Positions 1-6,925 of a stretch of 14,460 nt of DNA are shown here, in pieces. The stretch lies in assembly GCA_002412495.1 (NCBI GenBank), contig DHVE01000057.1:1-14460 (forward strand), in the 5' to 3' direction. The notes beneath the pieces are model-generated. The model made no database searches. It worked only from the letters and a program-made list of their open reading frames with translations, and had not been told where the DNA came from. The translations under genes and the position numbers were made by a program. This stretch comes from Betaproteobacteria bacterium UBA5216. Lineage in GTDB: Bacteria; Pseudomonadota; Gammaproteobacteria; Burkholderiales; SG8-41. How positions within the stretch are numbered: position 1 is the stretch's first letter; every line of letters starts with the position of its first letter.

Positions 1-880
1 CCGGTTCCGCGCCGTCTGCCGCGAGGCGATCTTTGACATCTTTGGCCGTCAGGATGCGTGCGATTTCCGTGTGCAGCCGATCAACCGCTTCGCGCGGTGT
101 GCCCGCGGGCGCCAGCACACCAAACCACGACGACACATCAAAGCCCGGCACGCCGGATTCGGCAATGGTGGGCACCTCCGGCGCGGCGCTGCTGCGCTTG
201 GCCGTGGTGACCGCCAGCAGGCGCAGGCGGCCTGTTTTCACATAGGGCATGCCGGCGGCCAGTCCGCCGAACGACAGGGCGACATGGCCGCCGAGCAAAT
301 CAGTCAGTGCGGCGCCGCTGCCTTTGTACGGCACATGCACAATTTCCACGCCCGCCATCATTCTGAATAACTCACCCGCCAGGTGCGAGGGCGAGCCGAT
401 GCCCGCCGACGCATAGGTGATCTGCCCCTTGCGGCGTTTTGCCAAGGCGATCAGCTCCACGCACGACGGGGGCAGCGACGGGTGCGCCACGATCGCCTGC
501 ACCGTGGAGGCCACCAGCGTAACCGGCGCAAAATCGCGCACGGCGTCGTACGGCAGTTTGGAATAAAGATGCGGACTGATCGCGAGACTGCCCAGATACC
601 CCATGATCAGCGTGTGGCCGTCCGGCGCGGATTTGGCGACGAACTCCGAACCCACCGCGCCATTGGCACCGGGGCGATTGTCGATCACCACCGGCTGGCC
701 CAGCACGGGTGTGAGCTTTTGACCGATCAGGCGCGCGAGGATGTCGGTGGTGCCGCCGGGTGCGAACGGCACGATCAAACGCACCGGGCGTTGCGGGTAG
801 GCTTGTGCGTATGCGAGCGTACCGCACGCCATGCTCGCGCAGAGGGTCAGCAAGGCGCTCCGTGGAAAAGTGAGTTTCAT
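1..880 (-). CDS. Bug-family periplasmic solute receptor (tripartite tricarboxylate transporter type), 3' end outside window
   Basis: Bug proteins are Sec-exported periplasmic receptors that bind carboxylates or other small acids, either for TctAB-type permeases or as orphan sensors or receptors. Reading leftward from ATG at 880 gives 293 codons, still open at the window edge; the family is usually about 320-330 residues, so roughly the last 30 are missing. Residues 1-27 form a signal peptide (hydrophobic core, AYAQA cleavage region). Family hallmarks follow: YPQRPVRLIVPFAPGG (28-43), IDNRPGANG (66-74), SAPDGHTL (84-91), VPYKGSGAALTDLLGGHV (183-200), GRLRLLAVTT (218-227) and LAPAGTPREAV (256-266). 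The start overlaps the upstream mmgE/prpD stop as ATGA, with a GGAGG-type ribosome site at about 889-885, so translation is probably coupled. Family assignment is firm; the ligand is unknown. No TctA or TctB permease gene is in the window. Confidence 0.93.
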   Translation of the reverse strand, partial: MKLTFPRSALLTLCASMACGTLAYAQAYPQRPVRLIVPFAPGGTTDILARLIGQKLTPVLGQPVVIDNRPGANGAVGSEFVAKSAPDGHTLIMGYLGSLAISPHLYSKLPYDAVRDFAPVTLVASTVQAIVAHPSLPPSCVELIALAKRRKGQITYASAGIGSPSHLAGELFRMMAGVEIVHVPYKGSGAALTDLLGGHVALSFGGLAAGMPYVKTGRLRLLAVTTAKRSSAAPEVPTIAESGVPGFDVSSWFGVLAPAGTPREAVDRLHTEIARILTAKDVKDRLAADGAEP

Positions 881-2265
881 GCGCCCTCCGGTGTGCAGGT
901 CGCCAACAGTTCCGCCACCGTGTGATGGCGAAAATTCAGCGCGGTGTCGATCACCTGCGGCTGGCGATCTGCTTTGAGTACGGCGCCGGACAAGCGCTTG
1001 AACTTGGCAGCAATATCGTCGTCACGCAGCGGCGTGCGTGGATCCCCCTTGGGAAACTGTCGCTCCCGCGTGATGACTTGTCCGTTGGTCAGGGTCACCG
1101 TGATGCGCGTGGGCCGTTTTGCCGGAAAGCCGCCGTCCAGCTCGGGGTTATGCACGCAGCGTACTTTCGCCAGCATGCTGCGCAGCTCCGGCGTGTTCCA
1201 GCGCGGCGTCTCCAGTTGCGCGAGCGTGTATTCCCCATCCACCAGCGACACCGCCACGCAGTACGGCAGGCTGTGATCGGCGGTCTCGCGCGTGTCGATG
1301 TCGTAGCGCGATTTGCCGCCCATGCCGTGCACCATGTCTTCGATCAGCCAGCCGAAACCCTCGACCGTTACCGTTTGAATTTGCTCGGGCGACAAGGCAT
1401 GTTCGCGGCGCAAATCGAGCGTGGCATCAATCGCGCTGTGGATAATATAGGCCGCCGGATATTGCTTCAGACAAGTGCGCGGCAAGCGCCACTCGCCCAC
1501 CGGCGCGGTGAGGATGTCCCAGTCACATTCCCCCAGCACCAGCTTTGACACACCGCGTTTGCCTTCGAAAATTTCAAGGGGGCCCGTAACGCCGAACGAG
1601 GCCATGTACGCCGCCTCCACCCCGCGCGACGCCGCAAGCCCCGCGCTCGCAGCTTTCATCATCGATATCTGTCCCACGCGCAATTCGCCCAGCGCCGGAT
1701 AACTCGCAGCGATGGCTATGGCATGTGCCATGCGCGTGGCGTCGAGATGCAGCAGGCTGCTCGCTGCCACTGCGGTTGCCAGCGTTACGAAGGTGGTGTG
1801 ATCCCAACCCGTTGTTTTAAAAAAGGAAATTTTGGTGAATTCAGTGCTGCGCATTTGAATTTCATACGCAATCAGAATCGCCTTAATGATGTCCAATGCG
1901 CTCGCGCCGGTCACCTGCCCCACCGCGATACACGCGCCGATGTTGTCGCTGGGGTGCGCTGGGTCACGCGCCCAGTCGCAGTCATTCATGTCCAGATGGC
2001 GAGACATCGTGCAGTTGGCGATGGTCGCGCCCAGCACCGAGCTGGTGTCATGCGTGCCAATAATGTTTGCGTGCGGACTGCCATTGATCAGCTTCGACCA
2101 GTTACGCACGGCGATGCCCGGCGCGGAATTCACCGCGCCCAGCCCGCACGCCAACGTGTCCAGCAGCACGCGCTCCACGGCATGAAGCACTTTGTCGTCC
2201 ACGGTAGCGCGCGCAGCCGATTCAATCATTTGGGCCATGCGCTTCGCGACGGTTGGAGTGCTCAT
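877..2265 (-). CDS. MmgE/PrpD family protein (2-methylcitrate dehydratase-like)
   Basis: The family includes 2-methylcitrate dehydratase (PrpD), cis-aconitate decarboxylase and iminodisuccinate epimerase; all act on small di- or tricarboxylic acids without an Fe-S cluster. The product has 462 residues, the usual size. PrpD-like landmarks are SRHLDMND (88-95) with HPSDNI shortly after (104-109), KQYPAAYIIHSAID in the centre, DTRETADHSLPYCVAVSLVDG in the second half, and a C-terminal KGDPRTPLRDDDIAAKF stretch. The ADHSLPY region resembles true methylcitrate dehydratases, but the exact reaction cannot be read. The ATG at 2265 has a GAGG ribosome site 8 bases upstream. The gene ends in an ATGA overlap with the Bug receptor. 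No prpB or prpC lies nearby, so a role in a propionate methylcitrate cycle is not supported. The neighbours instead suggest hydration, dehydration or isomerisation of an unsaturated acid made by the flavoprotein upstream (inference). Confidence 0.9.
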   Translation of the reverse strand: MSTPTVAKRMAQMIESAARATVDDKVLHAVERVLLDTLACGLGAVNSAPGIAVRNWSKLINGSPHANIIGTHDTSSVLGATIANCTMSRHLDMNDCDWARDPAHPSDNIGACIAVGQVTGASALDIIKAILIAYEIQMRSTEFTKISFFKTTGWDHTTFVTLATAVAASSLLHLDATRMAHAIAIAASYPALGELRVGQISMMKAASAGLAASRGVEAAYMASFGVTGPLEIFEGKRGVSKLVLGECDWDILTAPVGEWRLPRTCLKQYPAAYIIHSAIDATLDLRREHALSPEQIQTVTVEGFGWLIEDMVHGMGGKSRYDIDTRETADHSLPYCVAVSLVDGEYTLAQLETPRWNTPELRSMLAKVRCVHNPELDGGFPAKRPTRITVTLTNGQVITRERQFPKGDPRTPLRDDDIAAKFKRLSGAVLKADRQPQVIDTALNFRHHTVAELLATCTPEGA

Positions 2266-2339
2266 AATTGGTGCCTCAGTTGGGGTTACGAGTGTATTTC
2301 AGCATGCATTGGAAATGTCGACACCTCTCCACCGTACAG

Positions 2340-2482
2340 CTCCTTCCCCCCCTTGAGAGGCAAGGGAACACTTGAAGCGAAGCAGAAGGTTGGGATGGGG
2401 GGGGGAAGGGGTAAATGTGAGAGTCACTGCAATTCAGCATTTTCACCCCCATCCCCACCTTCCCCCTTCAAGGGGGAAGGAG
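2340..2482. repeat. Inverted pair of C/G-rich repeat blocks in the etfA-mmgE/prpD spacer
   Basis: The block CTCCTTCCCCCCCTTGA (2340-2356) recurs in reverse complement at 2468-2482 with two fewer C. The block GAAGGTTGGGATGGGGG (2385-2401) recurs in reverse complement at 2446-2462 with one mismatch. The two arms are therefore inverted copies of one element; the left copy carries an extra 28 bases (2357-2384) between its blocks. Each arm has its own hairpin: CCCTTG/CAAGGG around a 5-base loop (2350-2366) on the left, and a perfect 11-bp palindrome with one central base (2458-2480) on the right. The layout resembles paired REP-type or small palindromic intergenic elements. No transposase, and no T-run that would make it a clear intrinsic terminator. 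The 275-bp spacer (2266-2540) holds nothing else gene-like. Confidence 0.7.
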
Positions 2483-2516
2483 TTCCCTTGAGATGCACAG
2501 TTGCGCTGACCACTCG

Positions 2517-2535
2517 CACTGGTTAGATACCAGTG
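2517..2535. other. Short hairpin just downstream of etfA
   Basis: CACTGG (2517-2522) and CCAGTG (2530-2535) form a perfect 6-bp inverted repeat around a 7-base loop, beginning 5 bases after the etfA stop in the direction of transcription. No T-run follows on the minus strand, so it is not a standard rho-independent terminator. It could protect the 3' end of an etfBA transcript or act with the adjacent repeats. Six base pairs can arise by chance. Confidence 0.3.
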
Positions 2536-2540
2536 TCTTT

Positions 2541-3518
2541 TCACGCAGACCTCTCCGCTAATTCCGCCAGCAATGCCGGCACAATTTCCCGATAATCCGC
2601 AACCACACCCACATCCGCCACACCAAAAATCGGTGCTTCATCATCTTTGTTGATCGCAACAATGTGCCGGGCGGAACTCATGCCCGCGAGATGCTGCACG
2701 GCGCCAGAGATGCCGATGGCGATGTAAAGGTTGGGCGCGACGGTGGTTCCGGTCTGGCCCACCTGCGACTTGGCGCTGATCCAGCCAGCATCCACCGCGG
2801 CGCGGGATGCACCCACCGCGCCATTGAGTTGCGCAGCCAATTCGCGCAACGCACCGAACCCTTCGGCGCTGCCAAGGCCTCGTCCGCCCGACACAATCAC
2901 CTGGGCATCCTCCAACGTGGGACCCGTTTGTTCTTCTGGCTTGTCCACCGACACACGCGTAATCGCGGCGGACGATGGCTGGATTACAACATTTAACACC
3001 TCCACCACCGTTTGCGTCGCGACAGGTTGGCGCTCCTGATTCGAAAACGATTTCGGCTTCACCGTGAGTACGGTCATGGCGGCGTTACTCTCCAGTACTT
3101 CCAGCGCTTTGCCGCCGTAAATCGGCCTGACAAACGCAAGGCCGCCGGAGGCCGTGGTTTCAAAGCCGCAACAGCCACTTACATAAGCGGCCTTGGCGCG
3201 CACCGCGAGTCGAGGCGCATGCTGATGCCCCGCCACATCGCCCATCCACATCACGCATGACGGCTTGATCTGAGCGCACGCCTGCGCAACCGCATCAAGC
3301 AGCGCATCAGAATTATTTACCATCGCAGGGTTAAACCGATAGACGCGCTGCACCCCTGCGGCTTGCGCCGCGATATCGGTCACGGCGCCCTCGGCATCCA
3401 ACAGATGTATCTCGGCCGCTTGGCCACGCGATGCTGCGTGCGCAGCGAATGCAGCGTTCATCAGTTCATCAAACCGCCCCCCCACATCCAGCGCGGTCGC
3501 CACCACCAGTAGTTTCAT
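2541..3518 (-). CDS. etfA: Electron transfer flavoprotein subunit alpha
   Basis: EtfA binds FAD and with EtfB forms the soluble heterodimer that takes electrons from flavin dehydrogenases, normally passing them to ETF:quinone oxidoreductase. The reading frame is open upstream to 3680, but the real start is the ATG at 3518 (MKLLVVATAL), which overlaps the etfB stop as TGATG and gives the normal 325 residues. The N-terminal Rossmann-like domain covers about 1-185. The C-terminal FAD domain begins at VIVSGGRGLG (207-216) and carries GQTGTTVAP (254-262), IAIGISGAVQHLAGM (266-280) and VAINKDDEAPIFGVAD (287-302), the standard FAD-binding signature. The usual GQTGK lysine is threonine here (T258). 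Coupling to etfB and the flavoprotein gene upstream suggests a dedicated ETF serving that dehydrogenase (inference). Confidence 0.95.
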   Translation of the reverse strand: MKLLVVATALDVGGRFDELMNAAFAAHAASRGQAAEIHLLDAEGAVTDIAAQAAGVQRVYRFNPAMVNNSDALLDAVAQACAQIKPSCVMWMGDVAGHQHAPRLAVRAKAAYVSGCCGFETTASGGLAFVRPIYGGKALEVLESNAAMTVLTVKPKSFSNQERQPVATQTVVEVLNVVIQPSSAAITRVSVDKPEEQTGPTLEDAQVIVSGGRGLGSAEGFGALRELAAQLNGAVGASRAAVDAGWISAKSQVGQTGTTVAPNLYIAIGISGAVQHLAGMSSARHIVAINKDDEAPIFGVADVGVVADYREIVPALLAELAERSA

Positions 3519-4306
3519 CACGATTCGCCGTGCGCGGGCAGGCATTGACGAATGTATTCCGCGAGCGCTTTGGCCTGCTGTGCCGGCGCTCCATCGATGC
3601 GCTGACCCGTGCGCGCGGTCACCGGCACGTAGCGGCGCAGCACGCGCGTCATCGGCGTACAGGTGGCAGAGTCCGGGCACAAGGTTGCCGCGGCCAGCAC
3701 CTCAAGCTTCGCGCGGTGTGCCTGCATCACATCCTTCATCGTCGGCACGCGCGGAATATTCGTGGCCGCGTTGGTCACGCTGGCGACAAACGGCGTAGTG
3801 ACTTTTAAGGTCTCGTAGCCGTCCGCCGTTTCGCAGCGGCACAGCCACGCATTTTCTTCGCCGTCGATCTGCACCACGTTAGCCACGAAGGGCAAGCCCA
3901 GAATTTCAGCCAGGGCTGGCCCGGTCTGCCCGCTGCCGTTGTCGGAACTGGTGCGCCCGCACAGCACGATGGCGCCGCCACCATAGTGCCTTACCGCCGC
4001 GGCAAGCAACGCCGCTGTGGCAATACCGTCGCCTGCACCCTCGATCAGCGTGGCCTGATCGGCCTTCATGGCGAACGCGTGGCGCAACACATCGTCGGCG
4101 TCGGCGGGGCCGGCAGTGAGCGCGCTGACTTGTCCGCCGTGTTTCGTGCGGCACTGCAAGGCCACTTCAAGGGCGATTTCATCAAACTGGTCGATGCGGT
4201 AGCGCGCAAACGACACCGATACCTTGTGCGTCGCCGCGTCGATGCGAAAGTCCTTGGTAGACGCATTCCAGTCCAGCGCCTGCTTGACGCACACAAAAAT
4301 CCGCAT
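3518..4306 (-). CDS. etfB: Electron transfer flavoprotein subunit beta
   Basis: EtfB is the AMP-binding partner of EtfA and carries the loop that recognises partner dehydrogenases. The product has 262 residues, a normal length. Visible landmarks are the N-terminal VCVKQALDW (5-13), RYRIDQFDEIALEVAL (35-50; the ETF-beta 'N/D-x-x-DE-x-A-x-E-x-A-L' segment), GRTSSDNGSGQTGPALAEILGLPFV (117-141) for nucleotide binding, and TPFVASVTNAATNIPRVPTM (171-190). It starts 5 bp after the flavoprotein stop and ends in TGATG with etfA. The ribosome site is weak (GGGA some 12 bases upstream), as expected of a translationally coupled gene. This sequence is noticeably unlike the housekeeping ETF-beta consensus (VKRVPD...), fitting a pathway-specific ETF; whether it is of a bifurcating class cannot be decided by eye. 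Confidence 0.94.
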   Translation of the reverse strand: MRIFVCVKQALDWNASTKDFRIDAATHKVSVSFARYRIDQFDEIALEVALQCRTKHGGQVSALTAGPADADDVLRHAFAMKADQATLIEGAGDGIATAALLAAAVRHYGGGAIVLCGRTSSDNGSGQTGPALAEILGLPFVANVVQIDGEENAWLCRCETADGYETLKVTTPFVASVTNAATNIPRVPTMKDVMQAHRAKLEVLAAATLCPDSATCTPMTRVLRRYVPVTARTGQRIDGAPAQQAKALAEYIRQCLPAHGES

Positions 4307-4311
4307 CGGTG

Positions 4312-5739
4312 TCAGCGTCCCGCGCCGGTGGTTTGTGCCTGTGCCTGCGCTGCCGCTTCCTGCCCGGCCAGACGGCCAAACACCAGTGACCGCAGCAACG
4401 ACGCGCCACCGGGATAGTTGTCGTAGAAGAGTCCGCCGATCAATTCGCCCGCCGCATACAAACCCGCAATGGCGCGATCCTCGGTGTCGATCACGCGCGC
4501 GCGCTCATCGACCTTGATGCCGCCCAACGTAAAGGTGATGCCGCCGGTCACCGGAAAGGCAAAATACGGCGGCGTGTCGAGCGGCAACGCCCAATTCGAT
4601 TTGGGGGGCTGCAAGCCTTGCGTGGCCTTGCCATCGCGTGTCTCGGGATCGAAGTCTCCGGGCTGCACGGCGGCGTTGTAGGCATCGACCGTGGCCTGCA
4701 ACTTGTCGCCCGGCAGACCCAAATTCTGCGCGAGGCGCGCAATGGTGCTGGCGTGCAGCGGCTCGAACTCGCGGTGCAGGCAATACACCAGCTCGCGCTC
4801 CGCGAGTTTGGCATCGAACAAACAATAAGCAATGGAACCCGATTGGCCGAGTATCGCCTTGCCGTACTTAACGTACGTCACGTCAAAAAAGTCGGCGCCC
4901 TCATCGACAAAACGGTCGCCGTCGCGGTTCACCATCAGGGTGTAGGGATACGAATTGATGTTGGTCTCACCCGCCTCCACCGGCTCGGAGCGTGCGTCCA
5001 TCACGGCGGAATGAAAACCGCCCCAGTCGCCCATCGATTGCCCGCCAATAGCCATCGCCATGTTGATGCCGTCGCCGGTGTTGTACTTGGAGCCGCGCAC
5101 AATCAGGCTGGAGGCTTCGCGCCCGAGATAACGCACCCGCATTTCGGTGTTCGCCTGAAAACCGCCAGTGGCCATGACGACCGCGCGCGCCAGCATATTC
5201 ACGTAGCCCGTGCGCGTTTTCGCCCGCACACCACACACACGCCCGTTGCCGTCCGTCAGAAAATCCGTGGCCTTGGTTTCAAATTTGCACGCCACGCCGC
5301 GTTCAGCGAGCCTTGGATACAGACTCTCCACCAAACCGTAGCCGTTGCCCCGCACGTGATAGGACATTTTGCCACCGCGCAAATCGGGCCGCTCGACACT
5401 CGGGTCCACCAGTGGCGCGCCCAGGCCGATCAGCCATTGCACGTCTTTCTCCGCACGGCCATACAGCACGCGTGCCAGCGCGCGATTCGCGCGGCCCTTG
5501 GTGATGCGATCCAGTTCTTCGATCAGCATGTCGGGCGTGGTCTCTGCCGTCGGACAGCGCAGAGCGCCCCCCGAGAAGCGGGTATTGCCGCCGCGCGAGG
5601 TTTCAGGCGCCTTGTCGATCACCGTAACCGACGCGCCAGCCTCTTTCGCCGACAGGGCCGCAGCCATGCCCGCAAGGCCCGAGCCCAGAACCAGCACATC
5701 GTGATTTTCCGTAGTAACGGCATCGGTGGATAAAAGCAA
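4312..5739 (-). CDS. FAD-dependent dehydrogenase, tricarballylate dehydrogenase (TcuA)-like / fumarate reductase flavoprotein family
   Basis: TcuA oxidises tricarballylate to cis-aconitate; relatives oxidise or reduce other carboxylic acids or steroids. The 475-residue protein has an N-terminal FAD fold: LGSGLAGMAAALSA (18-31), acidic D42 after the second strand, and GGNTRFSGGALR (50-61). MATGGF (189-194), NRDGDRFVDEG (271-281) and a C-terminal AGELIGGLFYDNYPGG (430-445) with VFGRLAG (453-459) complete the family pattern. At GGITFTLGG (399-407), fumarate reductases and succinate dehydrogenases carry the catalytic histidine motif (HHTMGG type); here it is ITFTLGG, as in TcuA-like enzymes, so a fumarate reductase is unlikely. 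It begins with TTG, supported by AGGAG eight bases upstream. There is no signal peptide, so the enzyme is probably cytoplasmic. No TcuB-like Fe-S partner is present; etfBA follow within 5 bp and probably take its electrons. Substrate uncertain. Confidence 0.9.
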   Translation of the reverse strand: MLLSTDAVTTENHDVLVLGSGLAGMAAALSAKEAGASVTVIDKAPETSRGGNTRFSGGALRCPTAETTPDMLIEELDRITKGRANRALARVLYGRAEKDVQWLIGLGAPLVDPSVERPDLRGGKMSYHVRGNGYGLVESLYPRLAERGVACKFETKATDFLTDGNGRVCGVRAKTRTGYVNMLARAVVMATGGFQANTEMRVRYLGREASSLIVRGSKYNTGDGINMAMAIGGQSMGDWGGFHSAVMDARSEPVEAGETNINSYPYTLMVNRDGDRFVDEGADFFDVTYVKYGKAILGQSGSIAYCLFDAKLAERELVYCLHREFEPLHASTIARLAQNLGLPGDKLQATVDAYNAAVQPGDFDPETRDGKATQGLQPPKSNWALPLDTPPYFAFPVTGGITFTLGGIKVDERARVIDTEDRAIAGLYAAGELIGGLFYDNYPGGASLLRSLVFGRLAGQEAAAQAQAQTTGAGR

Positions 5740-5747
5740 TTGGCGTA

Positions 5748-5752
5748 CTCCT
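5748..5752 (-). promoter_or_regulatory. Ribosome binding site deciding the TTG start
   Basis: AGGAG reads on the minus strand at 5752-5748, eight bases before the TTG at 5739-5737. No in-frame ATG or GTG lies between this site and the conserved FAD-binding segment at a plausible place, so the site fixes TTG as the start of the TcuA-like gene. Confidence 0.7.
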
Positions 5753-5848
5753 GTCGGTGGTTAATCGGCAAATTTTATCGTAAGTCACTCGCCGCGTACC
5801 GCGCCGCCCTTCCCCCAAGCTCCGTCGCCAATGTGGACGTTCACGGCT

Positions 5849-5866
5849 CGCAACACGCAGGTTGCG
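5849..5866. promoter_or_regulatory. Candidate operator: inverted repeat over the -35 region
   Basis: CGCAAC (5849-5854) and GTTGCG (5861-5866) form a perfect 6-bp inverted repeat with a 6-base spacer. It lies in the 233-bp region between the divergent TcuA-like and cupin-rubredoxin genes and overlaps the proposed -35 box of the rightward promoter. That position suits a repressor or a shared regulator of both transcripts. No regulator gene is in the window; a chance palindrome is possible. Confidence 0.4.
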
Positions 5867-5889
5867 AAAATGCCGCCCGCAGGTATGAT
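5862..5889 (+). promoter_or_regulatory. Putative sigma-70 promoter of the cupin-rubredoxin operon
   Basis: TTGCGA (5862-5867, 4 of 6 matches to TTGACA) and TATGAT (5884-5889, 5 of 6 to TATAAT) are separated by 16 bases. Initiation would fall near 5896, giving an untranslated leader of about 75 bases before the ATG at 5973. Predicted by eye only. For the leftward TcuA-like gene, TAAAAT is visible on the minus strand near 5775 but without a convincing -35 box. Confidence 0.45.
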
Positions 5890-5972
5890 TAACTTTTCAG
5901 CGGCGCTTTATTGAACGTCCCGCCGCGCCACGGTTCGACGGTTCCAAGGTCCAATTACCGAAGGAGTTTCAC

Positions 5973-6914
5973 ATGCCACAAGTCGTTGCATTGTCTGAAA
6001 TACCCGCGAACAAAGTCAATCAGCCCGGCAGCACGGCACCCGGCAGTCCCGGCGCCATCAGCACAACGTTCATGCGCGCCTCGCGCGACAATCCCGATGC
6101 GCCGACGGCGGCCATCAACCGCTACGAAGGCGGCACGTCGCGTTATTCCGCCGCGCACTTTCACGAGGTGGATCAGTTTCAAATCATCATGGACGGCTCC
6201 GGTGAATTCGGCCGGCATCACGTCAAGCCCTACTACGTGCATTTCTCGCGCGCCTACACCCCCTATGGGCCGTTGCAATCGGACAAGGACACGGGCTGGG
6301 CTTTCATGGTGCTGCGTTCGCGGCTGGATTCGGGCGCGCAACGTTTTCCGCAGTCGCTCGAAAAACTGAAACAGATACCCAATCGCCAGCCGTGGCAAGT
6401 CACCACCAATGTGAGTTTTCCGGAGAAGGCCGCCGCCGTTAATGTGAAGGACATTCCCGAAATCAGGGATGAGCAAGGCCTGTCAACGCGCACCGTCACC
6501 ATGGCCGCCAACGCGCGAATGATGTCGCCCGACCCTTCCGTCGGAGACGGACAGTACGTGGTGGTAATCAAGGGTAGCCTGATGCATGAAAACAGGGAAC
6601 GCGTGGCACCCGCGGTGGTATTTCTCCGGCGCGATGAGCCGTCCTTCGAGATTGTTGCGGGCGCGCAAGGTCTTGAGGCCATCATTCTGAATTTTCCCAA
6701 GGTCAAGGCGCGCGAGGCGGATGAAAAGCCGCGTGCACCGGCTGCCGGCTTTAAAACCTATCAGTGTTTGTTGTGTGCCTTCGTTTACGACGAGGCCGCC
6801 GGCTTGCCCGACGAAGGTATTGCGCCCGGCACACGCTGGGCGGATGTGCCCGAAACCTGGAGTTGCCCGGATTGCTCGGCGACCAAGACTGATTTTGACA
6901 TGATTGAAATGTAG
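5973..6914 (+). CDS. Cupin-like domain fused to C-terminal rubredoxin
   Basis: The protein has 313 residues and two parts. Residues about 1-245 look like a cupin beta-barrel: HFHEVDQF (62-69) followed by IIMDGSGEFG (71-80) fits the first cupin metal motif (H62, H64), and a second barrel-like half runs over 165-242 (MAANARM, VVVIKGSLMHEN, VVFLRRDEP). Residues about 261-313 are a full rubredoxin: CLLC (265-268), VYDEAAGLPDEGIAPGTRW (271-289), and CPDC (298-301), so all four iron-binding cysteines are present. The usual CPxCG glycine is serine (S302). AAGGAG at 5961-5966, six bases before the ATG, fixes the start. No signal peptide is seen. The fusion suggests an electron-fed non-haem iron oxygenase or a redox-sensing binding protein (inference). 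It is followed 11 bp later by a Bug receptor, probably in one transcript. The rubredoxin part is certain; the cupin part is likely. Confidence 0.88.
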   Translation: MPQVVALSEIPANKVNQPGSTAPGSPGAISTTFMRASRDNPDAPTAAINRYEGGTSRYSAAHFHEVDQFQIIMDGSGEFGRHHVKPYYVHFSRAYTPYGPLQSDKDTGWAFMVLRSRLDSGAQRFPQSLEKLKQIPNRQPWQVTTNVSFPEKAAAVNVKDIPEIRDEQGLSTRTVTMAANARMMSPDPSVGDGQYVVVIKGSLMHENRERVAPAVVFLRRDEPSFEIVAGAQGLEAIILNFPKVKAREADEKPRAPAAGFKTYQCLLCAFVYDEAAGLPDEGIAPGTRWADVPETWSCPDCSATKTDFDMIEM

Positions 6915-6925
6915 ACTGCCTGCCC

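Noticed and set aside
372..827. Minus-strand 151-codon frame inside the first Bug gene
   Set aside because: The true frame, continuous from ATG 880 to the window edge, encodes every Bug family motif; this one is a shifted-frame shadow.
877..2265. Assignment as prpD of the propionate methylcitrate cycle
   Set aside because: No prpB, prpC, acnM or prpF is nearby, and the family covers several other reactions; kept at family level.
2458..2480. Perfect 11-bp palindrome considered as a rho-independent terminator of etfA
   Set aside because: Strong stem, but neither strand has a T-run after it and there is a single-base loop; better described as part of the inverted repeat element.
1723..2526. 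Plus-strand open frame running from inside mmgE/prpD into the repeat spacer
   Set aside because: Overlaps a confident gene in antisense, and its end translates the C/G-rich repeats into low-complexity Pro/Ser/Gly sequence.
3519..3680. N-terminal extension of etfA by 54 codons
   Set aside because: It lies wholly inside etfB, the extra residues match nothing in EtfA, and the TGATG junction gives the normal start at 3518.
4618..5733. Long open frame on the plus strand (371 codons) opposite the TcuA-like gene
   Set aside because: Antisense shadow of a clear flavoprotein; no recognisable motif in the translation.
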